From positions 310,001 to 374,000 of the forward strand of contig NZ_FNVQ01000002.1 of the NCBI RefSeq assembly GCF_900108065.1: 64,000 nt of DNA, read 5' to 3'. Made by a program: the position numbers and the translations under genes. Source of the DNA: Marinobacterium lutimaris. GTDB lineage: Bacteria; Pseudomonadota; Gammaproteobacteria; Pseudomonadales; Balneatricaceae. The notes beneath the pieces were generated by a model. The model worked only from the letters and a program-made list of their open reading frames with translations. It was not told the origin of the DNA and made no database searches. Each line of letters opens with the position of its first letter. The first letter of the stretch is position 1. This document shows, in pieces, positions 17,887-29,346 of the stretch.

Positions 17887-19461
17887 ATGAAAGGAAAACG
17901 CAAGGATATCCCCGGCATGAGCTTTACTCCGGAAAAGATGGCCCCACTCAAGGCGCGTCGCCTTGGCATAGACACCCATCATGAGCCGACCCTGTTCCTG
18001 CGCGCCGACAGCCCCATCTGCCGCTCGGAGGGCTTTGACAGCCTGTCACGCGTGCGGGTGGACTGGGGTGAGCGCCACATCATCGCCTCCCTCAACATGG
18101 TTTGCTCGGAACTGCTGGAACCTGAACAGGCGGGATTTTCCGAATCAGCCTGGGAGCGCCTGGAGCTGGTGCCCAACGCCGAAATCCGCCTGTCTCACCC
18201 GCGCCCGGTACAGTCACTTTCCCATGTCCGCGCCAAGGTGTTCGGCCATGAGCTCGACGAGCTGCAGCTGCAGAGCATCATCAACGATATCGTCGAGGGC
18301 CGTTATGCCGATGTCCACCTGGCCGCATTTATCACCGCCTGTGGCGACGACGCCCTGAATGACCGCGAGATCACCGGGCTGACCCAGGCGATGGTCAAGG
18401 CGGGCAGCCGCATCGACTGGGGCCTGGAGCAGGTGATCGACAAGCACTGCGTCGGCGGCTTGCCCGGCAACCGTACCACGCCGATCGTGGTATCGATCCT
18501 GACCGCCTGCGGCCTCACCGTCCCCAAGACTTCATCCCGCGCGATCACCTCCCCGGCCGGCACCGCCGACACCATGGAAACCCTCACCGACGTAGCCCTG
18601 TCGCTGGAGCGGATGCGCGAGGTGGTACGCACCCAGGGCGGCTGCCTGGCCTGGGGCGGTTCGGTACGCCTGAGCCCGGCCGACGATCTTCTGATCCAGG
18701 TGGAGCGGGCGCTGGATATCGACAGTGAGGGCCAACTGATCGCCTCGGTACTGTCGAAAAAACTGGCCGCCGGCGCCACCCATGTACTGATCGATATCCC
18801 CGTGGGCCCCACCGCCAAGGTGCGCAGCCAGGAAGCCGCCGACAAACTGGCGCAGAGCTTTCAGATCGTAGCCGCCAACCTGGGCCTGAAGCTTGAAGTA
18901 CTGATGACCGACGGTAGCCAGCCGGTAGGACGCGGCATAGGCCCGGCACTGGAAGCCCACGATATCCTCGCGGTGTTGAAAAACAAAGCAGATGCCCCCG
19001 CAGACCTGCGTCAGCGCGCCTGTAAAATTGCCGGAGCCATGCTGGAAATGGTGGGCCAGAGCCAATCCGGCGAGGGCGAGAAACGCGCACAGGAGGTTAT
19101 CGAATCCGGCAGCGCCTGGGAGAAATTCCATGGTATCTGCGAAGCCCAGGGCGGCCTGAAGAACCCGCCGGTAGCCCCCTATCGTTATGCCCTGATCGCA
19201 CCGCACGACTGTTGTGTCACCGGTATAGACAACCGCCAGCTGGCCAAGGTCGCCAAGCTCGCCGGTGCTCCGGCGGACCCTGCTGCCGGTATCGAGCTAC
19301 ACGTAAAAATCGGCGACCGGGTCAGCCAGTACGACACCTTGCTGACGATCCATGCAGAAAATGCAGGCGAGCTTAACTACGCGGTAGAGTACCTGAGCGA
19401 CCACACGCTGGTGATGACACTGACTAATGAAAAGGGCAACGACAGCGAAGGAGAGCACTGA
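17887..19461 (+). CDS. AMP phosphorylase-like / thymidine phosphorylase family protein
   Basis: 524 aa. Family signatures are KHCVGGLPGNRTTPIVV and PKTSSRAITSPAGTADTMETL, closer to archaeal AMP phosphorylase (KHSVGGVPGNK type) than to E. coli DeoA (KHSTGGVGD type). An extra N-terminal domain of about 90 residues also fits the AMP phosphorylase type. Archaeal enzymes turn NMP and phosphate into base plus ribose 1,5-bisphosphate. The stop overlaps the next gene's start (TGATG) and GAAGGAGAG serves it, so the two are coupled. ATG 17887 has no ribosome site; ATG 17917 with AAGGA ten bases before is a good alternative. Substrate is inferred, not shown. Confidence 0.82.
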   Translation: MKGKRKDIPGMSFTPEKMAPLKARRLGIDTHHEPTLFLRADSPICRSEGFDSLSRVRVDWGERHIIASLNMVCSELLEPEQAGFSESAWERLELVPNAEIRLSHPRPVQSLSHVRAKVFGHELDELQLQSIINDIVEGRYADVHLAAFITACGDDALNDREITGLTQAMVKAGSRIDWGLEQVIDKHCVGGLPGNRTTPIVVSILTACGLTVPKTSSRAITSPAGTADTMETLTDVALSLERMREVVRTQGGCLAWGGSVRLSPADDLLIQVERALDIDSEGQLIASVLSKKLAAGATHVLIDIPVGPTAKVRSQEAADKLAQSFQIVAANLGLKLEVLMTDGSQPVGRGIGPALEAHDILAVLKNKADAPADLRQRACKIAGAMLEMVGQSQSGEGEKRAQEVIESGSAWEKFHGICEAQGGLKNPPVAPYRYALIAPHDCCVTGIDNRQLAKVAKLAGAPADPAAGIELHVKIGDRVSQYDTLLTIHAENAGELNYAVEYLSDHTLVMTLTNEKGNDSEGEH

Positions 19462-20354
19462 TGCAGCCGCTACTGTTTAACCTGGATACCGATCCGGATC
19501 TGGGCAGCCGCCTGTGTCGGGCGCTGGATGCAACCCCTGGCGAGCTGGAGCAGCGCCACTTTCCTGATGGCGAAAGCTATCTGCGGGTGCACAGCGACCC
19601 CAACCAGCGGGACTGCCTCATCCTCTGTAACCTGTACCGGCCAGACAGCCTCACGCTCCGGCTGCTATTTCTGGCCGATACCCTGCGCGAACTGGGCGCT
19701 AAACGTATCGGCCTGATCACCCCTTACCTGCCCTACATGCGCCAGGACAAGCGCTTCCACCCCGGTGAATGTATCAGCTCCCGTCCCTTTGCACGCCTGC
19801 TCTCAAGCAGCCTGGACCTGCTGGTTACCGTGGACCCGCACCTGCACCGCTACGACTCGCTGGACGAGATCTACACACTGAAGTCCCGTGTCGTGCATGC
19901 CGCACCGATGATCGCCGACTGGATCATCCGCCAGATAGACAACCCTTTGCTGATCGGTCCGGACAGCGAAAGTGAGCAATGGGTATCCGAGGTCGCCCGG
20001 TTGGCGGGCGCTCCCTTCCAGGTGCTGACTAAGGAGCGCCGGGGCGACTATGACGTCAGCGTATCCCTGCCCGAAGTGGATAAGTGGCGCAGTCACACAC
20101 CGGTGCTGGTCGACGACATTATCTCCAGCGGCCGTACCATGCTGGAAACGCTAAACCACCTTAAAGCAGCCGGTCTGCCACGTGCCCGGATCATCGCCGT
20201 GCACGGGCTGTTCGCGGGCGACGCCTGGCAGCAACTGCAAGCCCTGGCGGACGTAACCACTTGCGAATCGGTACCCCACCCAAGCAATGGAATCAGTCTT
20301 TCAGACGCCCTGGCCAAAGCCACTCTTGAGCTGCTTTCGGAGCTTGATGCATAG
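19461..20354 (+). CDS. Ribose-phosphate pyrophosphokinase (PRPP synthetase)-like protein
   Basis: 297 aa, shorter than the standard bacterial Prs (about 315). Phosphoribosyltransferase fold with the PRPP loop VLVDDIISSGRTM near residues 215-227, the FPDGESYLRV strand, PYLPYMRQDKRF, and the flexible-loop region LTKERRGDYDVSV. These details are nearer archaeal-type Prs than the housekeeping bacterial enzyme, which should be encoded elsewhere. The ATG overlaps the TGA of the AMP phosphorylase-like gene by one base. The pair may convert nucleotide ribose into PRPP or the reverse; the exact reaction is not known from sequence. Confidence 0.82.
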   Translation: MQPLLFNLDTDPDLGSRLCRALDATPGELEQRHFPDGESYLRVHSDPNQRDCLILCNLYRPDSLTLRLLFLADTLRELGAKRIGLITPYLPYMRQDKRFHPGECISSRPFARLLSSSLDLLVTVDPHLHRYDSLDEIYTLKSRVVHAAPMIADWIIRQIDNPLLIGPDSESEQWVSEVARLAGAPFQVLTKERRGDYDVSVSLPEVDKWRSHTPVLVDDIISSGRTMLETLNHLKAAGLPRARIIAVHGLFAGDAWQQLQALADVTTCESVPHPSNGISLSDALAKATLELLSELDA

Positions 20355-20486
20355 AGCGTATCGCAGCGATGCACAGTTTAGACTGGTTCACAGACCGGCT
20401 CAGGGTGCATCATTAGAGGTTGCACCAGGCCGGCTGCGACAGCCCCATGCCTGAAACCCGTTTACCGATAGAGGCCTCATTTCACC

Positions 20487-21224
20487 ATGAACCCCGTGAT
20501 AGACCTGCTCAAGAGCCATCGTTCCATCCGCAAATTTCGCCCGGAGCCGGTTGATCAGGAGACAGTGAACCAGCTGGTCGCCGCCGGTCAAAGCGCGGCC
20601 ACCTCCAGCTTTATCCAGGCCTGCACCGTCATTCAGGTGGATGACCCGGAAGTACGCGGGCAACTGATGGAGTGCACCGGTGGACAGGTGTACGTCGGCA
20701 GCGCGCCCAGGTTTCTGGTGTTCTGTGCCGATATGCACCGCCACCAGATCGCCTGCACAATGCACGATGCCGAGATGCGCTCAGGCTTTACCGAGCAGTT
20801 TTTGACCGCCTCCCTGGACTGCGCCCTGTTTGCCCAGAATGTCGTGGTTGCCGCCGAATCAGCAGGACTGGGAACCGTTTATATCGGCGGTATCCGCAAC
20901 CAGATTCAGCGTGTGGCTGAACTGCTTGAGCTGCCGGAACTGGTCTACCCGGTATTCGGGCTCTGCCTTGGCTTCCCGGACCAGGACCCGGAGACCAAGC
21001 CGCGCCTGCCGCTGGAGAGCGTGCTTAAGCACGAACGCTACGATGACAGCCAGGAGCGCGAGATCATCGCAGCCTACGATGAAGAGATCCGCGAGTACTA
21101 CCGCACCCGCACCGGCGGCAACAAGGAGATGAGCTGGAGCGAGCAGATCTCCGGCATGCTGGTGAAGGAAGCCCGTCCTCATATGATGGATTTCCTCAAC
21201 AGCCGCGGCTTCCTGAAAAAATAG
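20487..21224 (+). CDS. nfsA: Oxygen-insensitive NADPH nitroreductase, NfsA type
   Basis: 245 aa, the expected length for this FMN enzyme, which reduces nitroaromatics and quinones by two-electron steps. N-terminal SHRSIRKFRPEPVD binds FMN; SFIQACTVIQV, TASLDCALFAQNVVVAAESAGLG (here cited in part: LFAQNVVVAAESAGLG) and VFGLCLGFPDQ complete the NfsA/FRP pattern. ATG 20487. No SoxS/MarA-type neighbour and no clear operator in the 132-base upstream gap. Confidence 0.92.
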   Translation: MNPVIDLLKSHRSIRKFRPEPVDQETVNQLVAAGQSAATSSFIQACTVIQVDDPEVRGQLMECTGGQVYVGSAPRFLVFCADMHRHQIACTMHDAEMRSGFTEQFLTASLDCALFAQNVVVAAESAGLGTVYIGGIRNQIQRVAELLELPELVYPVFGLCLGFPDQDPETKPRLPLESVLKHERYDDSQEREIIAAYDEEIREYYRTRTGGNKEMSWSEQISGMLVKEARPHMMDFLNSRGFLKK

Positions 21225-21316
21225 CTTTGCGGAGCTGCTCACCTTGCATGCAGCGCACAAAACTCGTCTATGCTGAAGTTGTAACCCAAGCGACATAGCC
21301 GAGAGAGCGAAAAGCC

Positions 21317-21640
21317 ATGCCAGACAGCAAGATCAATTCCCTGCTTGATGAGCTTGAGCATCGCGCGAAACGCGCAGCCAACGAACGCGAAGTCACACTG
21401 AAGGTGGATCAGGAAGACCTGATCCGCCTCAGGGCCTTGGCCGAAGTCTATGGACTCAGCGTCGATGAACTTACCGCCTGCCTGCTGCACAACATTCTGA
21501 TGGAGGTGGAGGAAAAACTCCCCTACCGTGCCGGCAAGAAGATTATCCGGGTCGAGGACGATGATCCGGTCTATGAAGACATAGGCCCAACGCCGCGCTA
21601 CCTGGAAGCAAAACGCCGGTTCGAGAAAGACTGCGCCTGA
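21317..21640 (+). CDS. Small conserved protein of unknown function
   Basis: 107 aa, acidic and charged, with SD GAGAGAG region before ATG 21317. The N-terminal half (LDELEHRAKRAANEREVTLKV, shown in part) is predicted helical; DLIRLRALAEVYGLSVDELTA resembles a ribbon-helix-helix or other small DNA-binding/oligomerisation fold. The C-terminus GPTPRYLEAKRRFEKDC is like Pseudomonas proteins loosely annotated as type 1 pili tip component, a name with no functional basis I can see. Alone between nfsA and the GTPase gene. Coding nature is likely from codon use; function unknown. Confidence 0.7.
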   Translation: MPDSKINSLLDELEHRAKRAANEREVTLKVDQEDLIRLRALAEVYGLSVDELTACLLHNILMEVEEKLPYRAGKKIIRVEDDDPVYEDIGPTPRYLEAKRRFEKDCA

Positions 21641-21786
21641 CAGGATAGATTTACACAGGTCTGTCGCACCGGCCTGCCATAGCAGCGGTGCCGCTCACAC
21701 TTGCCGCCAAACCTGCGGCACGGGACAATGCGCGCTCCCGACCAGATAAACCCCACGAAAAAAACCACGGAAGTTGAGAGCGCAGG

Positions 21787-22827
21787 ATGCTATCGATCGT
21801 CAAAAAAGGGATCGTCAAAGCCGTTCCCACCAATATCCTGACCGGCTTTCTCGGCGCAGGTAAAACCACCGCTATCAATCAACTGCTGGCCAATAAACCC
21901 GCGAACGAGCGCTGGGCGGTTCTGGTCAATGAATTCGGTCAGATCGGGGTCGACCAGTCACTGCTGAATAGCGGCGACGATATCCGCATCAGCGAAATCC
22001 CGGGGGGCTGCCTCTGCTGTACGCGCGGACCACAGATGCGTGTTGCCCTGGCCCGTCTGCTGCGCGAAGCCAAACCTGATCGCCTGCTCATCGAACCCAC
22101 TGGCCTTGGGCACCCCAGCGGTATTGTTGACCTGCTTCAGGGACCCGACTTCGCCGCGGCCATCGAACTGAGATCGATGATCTGCCTGATCGATCCACAG
22201 GTACTCGATGATCCCAGAGTGCTTCGGCATCAGGTGTTCAACGATCAGATAGAGCTGGCCGATATTCTCGTGCTGAACAAAACCGACCTCTGCTCGAGCG
22301 AACAGCTCGAAGAAGCCCGGCTGTTATCCAACAACATGTTCCCGCCTAAGGCTGCTGTACTAAACACGACCCGAGGCGAGCTAGCCACCGAATTTCTGGA
22401 CCTGACCAGCGCCCGCAAAGCCCGCCCTTCTATCAGCCTGAACCCCGGCTCTACAACAAATTACGCGCCAGGAGACAGGGACACAGAAGAAGAAACACAG
22501 AAAGCAGTGCCCGGTGGCGCCGCATTCTGGACAAGCGAACTGGATGGCTCATATAGCTATAGCTGGCAATTTGACCCACAGGATTGCTTCGCTACCGATG
22601 CGATTCTTGGCCTCCTCGATAACGAAAGCGAGCCGCTGCGCATTAAAGCCGTGCTACGAATCGGCCATGCATGGATCAGTTACAATCGCGGTTTTTCCAA
22701 TGATCGTGAGGTAAGGGAAAGCAGTTGGCGCCGCGATTCCCGCATCGAGATGATCAGCGACAGCAAACTGGACGCAGAGACGCTAAGCCTGCGTTTGCAC
22801 GCCTGCCTGACTGACAAAAAACAGTGA
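21787..22827 (+). CDS. COG0523 GTPase (CobW/ZigA/YeiR-like metallochaperone)
   Basis: 346 aa. G3E-family P-loop GTPase: Walker A GFLGAGKTT, the metal-binding CxCC in GGCLCCTRG, and NKTD for guanine specificity. A CobW_C-type domain follows (about residues 235-340; SYSWQFDPQDCF). Family members insert or allocate Zn, Co or Fe in target proteins. It begins with an unusual lysine-rich prefix, MLSIVKKGIVKAVPTN; the domain proper starts at about residue 13. No zinc-related gene and no clear Zur box are adjacent, so the metal is undecided. Confidence 0.88.
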   Translation: MLSIVKKGIVKAVPTNILTGFLGAGKTTAINQLLANKPANERWAVLVNEFGQIGVDQSLLNSGDDIRISEIPGGCLCCTRGPQMRVALARLLREAKPDRLLIEPTGLGHPSGIVDLLQGPDFAAAIELRSMICLIDPQVLDDPRVLRHQVFNDQIELADILVLNKTDLCSSEQLEEARLLSNNMFPPKAAVLNTTRGELATEFLDLTSARKARPSISLNPGSTTNYAPGDRDTEEETQKAVPGGAAFWTSELDGSYSYSWQFDPQDCFATDAILGLLDNESEPLRIKAVLRIGHAWISYNRGFSNDREVRESSWRRDSRIEMISDSKLDAETLSLRLHACLTDKKQ

Positions 22828-22918
22828 AAGCCTCAGTTTGAATCAGCCCGCTGCATAGGAATTACAGACGGTAGATTCCGGAGGGGAATTCCGAAGGGAG
22901 ATGGGTACGGGAGATATA

Positions 22919-22950
22919 TGGAGGTTGGATACCAGAGCATCCAACCTCCA
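22919..22950 (-). terminator. Hairpin downstream of the cold-shock gene
   Basis: Perfect 12-bp arms TGGAGGTTGGAT (22919-22930) and ATCCAACCTCCA (22939-22950), loop 8 nt. In the minus direction it follows the csp stop by 24 bases. There is no T run, only a TATAT stretch, so it may stabilise the 3' end as well as or instead of terminating. Confidence 0.6.
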
Positions 22951-22974
22951 TGAAACGGGCGCTACTTAAATAAC

Positions 22975-23187
22975 TTAAGCAACAACCGTTACGTTCTCAG
23001 CCTGAGGACCTTTCTGGCCCTGAGTTACTTCGAAAGTAACCTGCTGGTTTTCGTGCAGAGTACGACGGCCAGTGCCGTTGATTGCACGGAAGTGAACGAA
23101 TACGTCAGGACCGTTTTCCTGCTGGATGAAGCCGAAGCCTTTCTCATCGTTGAACCATTTAACGGTGCCGGTTACGAGCTGTGACAT
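22975..23187 (-). CDS. Cold-shock protein, CspA family
   Basis: 70 aa, one OB-fold cold-shock domain. RNP1 KGFGFIQQ and RNP2 VFVHFRAI are intact, and the protein begins [20 protein letters not shown] as in CspA/CspD-like RNA chaperones. SD AAGAGGCAAA before ATG 23187 is strong. Two hairpins lie in the upstream leader (23215-23232 and 23244-23266), consistent with a structured 5' UTR that could control translation with temperature, as known for E. coli cspA; whether this copy is cold-induced is not evident. Confidence 0.95.
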   Translation of the reverse strand: MSQLVTGTVKWFNDEKGFGFIQQENGPDVFVHFRAINGTGRRTLHENQQVTFEVTQGQKGPQAENVTVVA

Positions 23188-23214
23188 GTTTTGCCTCTTT
23201 CTTTTTACTTTCAG

Positions 23215-23266
23215 ACCAGCCTTTTGACTGGTGACTTCTAACTGATCGAAATCCTGTATTTCGATC
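23215..23266 (-). promoter_or_regulatory. Structured 5' leader of the cold-shock gene
   Basis: Two hairpins precede the gene. Near: ACCAGTC/GGCTGGT with an AAAA loop (23215-23232, one G-U pair). Far: perfect 9-bp arms GATCGAAAT/ATTTCGATC with loop of 5 (23244-23266). They would be part of a leader of at least 80 nt. No match to the E. coli cold box was identified. Confidence 0.45.
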
Positions 23267-24071
23267 TATTCAAAACGAACCCAACCGGCTGCCAACCCTA
23301 TGACAAGCCCGGAATGGAATCCGCGTGACGATAACCGGCTGCAGTACAACCTGGCTTCGCCGTTCCGGCAACCGCGTGAAGCTTTCCCGCGGTGCTGAAC
23401 ATTTTGAGTTTGGGCTTTTCAACCCCGGCCCGGGATCACCCTGCCTGTATCCCAACTCCTGCAAATTCCGGACGCAGAGAGGCCGCTATCGAGACATCGA
23501 AATCGACGACGATACGCTGGCAATCTTGAGTCAAACGGAAGGCGGCGGCCGAAATGGCCGAATGCTGAGATGGGGCAGTCGCTTCAGAGGCCGTCGTTCC
23601 CTGACAGATGGATCGTACCGGCAGTTTATGAAGCTTTGCGGTCAAATAACCGCGAACGTCTTGTTGCATCAAACTTAAAGTAACTCCGAACCAGCTTACC
23701 CGCTGGCGGGCCCGGTCTTGTCGCATCGTGCTTTAACTGGCTTAAACCTGCACGTTTAATGGCGCTTGTCGCTACCATTATTGTTGCCAACCGGAAGACA
23801 ACCTTTTCCGCATAATACTCCAGTTTCGATCAATTACAATGGCCTGTTTATGCGAACTTGCTCATTCATGGAATGACTTCTTCGTCTATTCTCTAAGCTG
23901 AATCAAAATTCTTTCGCCGGGCTACCGCAAGCGGCAAAACAGCGGCCCGGTCACGACGATGCGCCCGGTTGCGATACAGCCCCCGACATCGATAATTCAC
24001 CGACGCTTTGATGCCGAAACATAAACGCCGACAACATCGATCGCTAATCCGACAGTAAGGGAGTCGACAGG
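23267..24071. other. Long intergenic region, no supported gene
   Basis: About 800 bases between the divergent csp and chemoreceptor genes. Two open frames (23325-23678 plus, 23436-23726 minus) overlap each other, lack ribosome sites and have atypical composition, so I do not call them. A few short hairpins (for example GCGGT/ACCGC at 23638-23653, CCAGC/GCTGG near 23691-23706) are present. The stretch 23750-24060 is less GC-rich and should hold the promoter of the chemoreceptor gene. A small RNA is possible but not shown. Confidence 0.5.
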
Positions 24072-26048
24072 ATGCAATTGAAATTCACCCATAAAATACT
24101 GCTACTGATATTGTTTCCGCTGCTGCTACTGATATTGCTGCAGGGGCAAAGGGTCATTGCATCACTGAGCGTTGCCGAAGAGCTCTCCAATATCGAACGC
24201 TACGCAGAACTTGCCACCTATAACAGCCAACTGGTCCATGAGCTGCAAAAAGAGCGCGGCCTGACCAGCGGCTGGCTTGGTTCCGGTGACTCAGCCTTTG
24301 CCGAGCGCCTAAAGGCACAGAGAAACCTGACCGACCAGGCCCGCTCCGCCTGGCAGAGCTACCGTGAAAACCTGAGCGTTGATGACAGCCTGGTCGCCGG
24401 CATCCTGAGCAAAACCTCCGATCAGCTGCGCCAGCTTCAGCAGATACGCAGCAGCGTGGATGCCCGCAATATTGCTCTCGGCGAGGCTCTTGGTTACTAC
24501 ACCGGGCTCAACGCCGACCTGCTTTCGGTGGCGGGCCAGATTGAACGCTTGAGCAGCAGTGTCGCGATGAGCCGCATGGGTAACGCCTTCTTCGCGTTCC
24601 TTCAAGCCAAGGAACGCGCCGGTATCGAACGCGCGGTGCTGAGCAACGCCTTTGCCGCGGATCAGTTTTCCCCGGGGCTGTTCCCCCGCTTTCTGAACCT
24701 CGTCGCGGAACAGAACACCTACCTACGCCAATTCGCCATCGCGGCCCCCGACGCGCTGAATCAAAGCTGGCAGCAGGCCAGCTCAGGCAGTGCTTTCCAA
24801 TTCGTTGAGCAGGCGCGGGCCAAGGCTATCGAACGCGCCCAACAGGGCGGTTTTGGCCTCTCGGCCACTGAGTGGTTCAGCCAGGCCACCAGCCGCATCG
24901 AAGCGATGAAAAAGCTAGAGGATTCACTATCACAGGATCTGCTGGCACAGGCACAACTGGATCGTAGTTCCACATTGAAGGATATCTGGCTCCAGCTTGG
25001 CATGCTGCTGGCCGCCATTATCGTGGTCGGCTTTCTCTCCAGCTGGATCGTCCGCGGCGTGCGGCGCCAGGTACAGAGCCTGGCACAAACCATGGCCCAG
25101 GTGCGTGACCATCACGACCTCACGGCCAGGGCGGAAACCCTATCCGGGGATGAACTGGGTGATATCGCCCAGGCGCTTAATCACACCCTTGAGCAGTTCG
25201 CCGATGCCATTAAAGAGGTCCGGATCGCCAGCGAACGGGTCAGCGCCGAGGCCCGTAATACCCGCGACACGGTGAGACAGACCGAGCTGATCCTGCAAAC
25301 ACAAAACGCTGAAACCATGCAGGTCTCGGCCGCCATCGAAGAGATATCCACCGCCGTGGCGGATGTGGCCAACAGCACCTCCCACGCATCCGAGAGCGCC
25401 CGCTCAACCAATAGCCTGGCGTCCGAAGGACACGGCCGCATGCAGGATGCCTACGCCGCGATTCAGCAACTGGGGGAAGATATCGCACAGGTCGGCATCA
25501 TGGCGGCAGAACTTCAGGCCAGCAGCAGTACCATTTCAGAGGTGATCGATGTCATCAACGGTATCTCCGAACAAACCAACCTGCTGGCCCTGAACGCGGC
25601 GATCGAAGCGGCAAGAGCGGGAGAACAGGGACGCGGCTTTGCCGTCGTTGCGGATGAAGTGAGAACCCTGGCCCAGCGAACTCATGCATCCACCGCGAAG
25701 GTTGAGGAGATCATTACCCGCCTGCAGCGCCAGACCAGCGAGGCCAGCCAGCTGGTGGAGAAAAACCAGCGCGATATGGATATCACCACCGGACAGATCG
25801 GCGAGGTGCGCTCTACCCTGGATGCGATAGTCGCTGCGGTAGATAACATCACCTCGCTATCGACCCAGATCGCAGCGGCCGCCGAAGAGCAGTCCACCGC
25901 GATGAATGACATCGGCCGCAGCATCGCGACAATAGATTCAAGCTCGGAAAACATCAGCCAGCAGGCAGCAAACCTGGGCGGGCATGCGGAGCAGCAGACG
26001 CAGATGTCTGAACAGCTGGAAAAGCTGATCAGCCGCTTCCGCGTTTAA
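24072..26048 (+). CDS. Methyl-accepting chemotaxis protein with NIT sensor domain
   Basis: 658 aa inner-membrane receptor. TM1 (about residues 9-24), a periplasmic NIT-type all-helical sensor (about 40-300; [17 protein letters not shown] is its hallmark start), TM2 (about 308-327), HAMP, then a cytoplasmic signalling domain with the conserved hairpin tip [23 protein letters not shown] domains are known or proposed to sense nitrate/nitrite. No C-terminal NWETF-like CheR pentapeptide; it ends SRFRV. No che gene is adjacent, so it joins a chemotaxis system encoded elsewhere. Confidence 0.93.
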   Translation: MQLKFTHKILLLILFPLLLLILLQGQRVIASLSVAEELSNIERYAELATYNSQLVHELQKERGLTSGWLGSGDSAFAERLKAQRNLTDQARSAWQSYRENLSVDDSLVAGILSKTSDQLRQLQQIRSSVDARNIALGEALGYYTGLNADLLSVAGQIERLSSSVAMSRMGNAFFAFLQAKERAGIERAVLSNAFAADQFSPGLFPRFLNLVAEQNTYLRQFAIAAPDALNQSWQQASSGSAFQFVEQARAKAIERAQQGGFGLSATEWFSQATSRIEAMKKLEDSLSQDLLAQAQLDRSSTLKDIWLQLGMLLAAIIVVGFLSSWIVRGVRRQVQSLAQTMAQVRDHHDLTARAETLSGDELGDIAQALNHTLEQFADAIKEVRIASERVSAEARNTRDTVRQTELILQTQNAETMQVSAAIEEISTAVADVANSTSHASESARSTNSLASEGHGRMQDAYAAIQQLGEDIAQVGIMAAELQASSSTISEVIDVINGISEQTNLLALNAAIEAARAGEQGRGFAVVADEVRTLAQRTHASTAKVEEIITRLQRQTSEASQLVEKNQRDMDITTGQIGEVRSTLDAIVAAVDNITSLSTQIAAAAEEQSTAMNDIGRSIATIDSSSENISQQAANLGGHAEQQTQMSEQLEKLISRFRV

Positions 26049-26084
26049 AAGAGAAGAGACTGAAAAATAGCAAGCGCGCGGCGG

Positions 26085-28373
<2,289 letters not shown>

Positions 28374-28497
28374 TAAAAGATAACCGGTTAAATCGAAGGT
28401 ATCGAAGATGACGTATGAGGCCGAACGGCCTGAAACATGCGCAGTATACCTTAGCCATGACTAATTTCCGATCAATATACTGCGACATTAAGCCGGA

Positions 28498-29241
28498 CTA
28501 GTCTTTAATCGGCTCCAGCCAGGCAACTCCCAACTGGCGCATCTGCCGCTCGATCCAGCGCGCCCGCTGCTGCACATAGGCTCCGGCAGGCTGTGCCGAA
28601 TAGCGCCAGGGGTTAGGCAGGATCGCCGCCAGCCGCGCTGCCTGGTTATCGCTGATGTTCTGTACCGGTCGCTGGTACCAGTATTCGCTGGCTGCACCAA
28701 CGCCATAAACACCAGGACCAAACTCAGCGATATTCAGGTACACCTCCAGAATCCGCTCCTTGCCCCAGATCCACTCCAGCAGAAACGCCAACGGCAGCTC
28801 CAGCCCCTTGCGCACCCAGTCGCGTCCCGGCCAGAGCAGCAGGTTTTTCGCCGTTTGCTGGGTCAGGGTACTGGCACCGCGGAGCCCCTCCCCTTCCAGA
28901 GCCTCGTTCACCGCGTCACCTATTGCCTGGGTATCGACGCCGGAGTGCAGCGGAAAGCGCTGATCCTCAGACGCGATTACTGCAAGCTGCATCCCAACAG
29001 GGATCTCTTCGATATCCACCCACTGATGGCGGAACTCGCCGCTGAACCCTTCCGGCGGGTTGATCCAACGGTGTACCTGCCAGCTCCACACCGGCGGATT
29101 CACGAAACGCAGCAGCAGGAGCAGCGCCAGCAAAAAGGCGATACAGCCCAGCAGCGTCCATACCATTAACCGACGCAGCCTGGCCCAAAAGCCTCTGCGG
29201 CGCCCGCTATTTCCTTTATTTCGACCTGGTATCAATCCCAC
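28498..29241 (-). CDS. mtgA: Monofunctional peptidoglycan glycosyltransferase
   Basis: 247 aa. A single N-terminal membrane anchor (about residues 20-45) and a GT51 domain: catalytic Glu in ASEDQRFPLHSGVD, RGASTLTQQTAKNLLLW, and KERILEVYLNIAEFGPGVYG. It polymerises lipid II into glycan strands on the periplasmic side without transpeptidase activity. Length and motifs match MtgA. Divergent from the diguanylate cyclase at 29347. Confidence 0.96.
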   Translation of the reverse strand: MGLIPGRNKGNSGRRRGFWARLRRLMVWTLLGCIAFLLALLLLLRFVNPPVWSWQVHRWINPPEGFSGEFRHQWVDIEEIPVGMQLAVIASEDQRFPLHSGVDTQAIGDAVNEALEGEGLRGASTLTQQTAKNLLLWPGRDWVRKGLELPLAFLLEWIWGKERILEVYLNIAEFGPGVYGVGAASEYWYQRPVQNISDNQAARLAAILPNPWRYSAQPAGAYVQQRARWIERQMRQLGVAWLEPIKD

Positions 29242-29346
29242 CGATCCGCTCTCATCCTGACTGTCTCTTACGCGGCCTGTTCAACTGCTAACTCGGCCAC
29301 CAATCTCTGATATGATCAATACCGCCCAATTCATAAGGATATCGAC

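Noticed and set aside
23325-23678. 117-aa open frame in the long spacer
   Set aside because: Overlaps another open frame, lacks a ribosome site, Arg-rich composition unlike neighbours.
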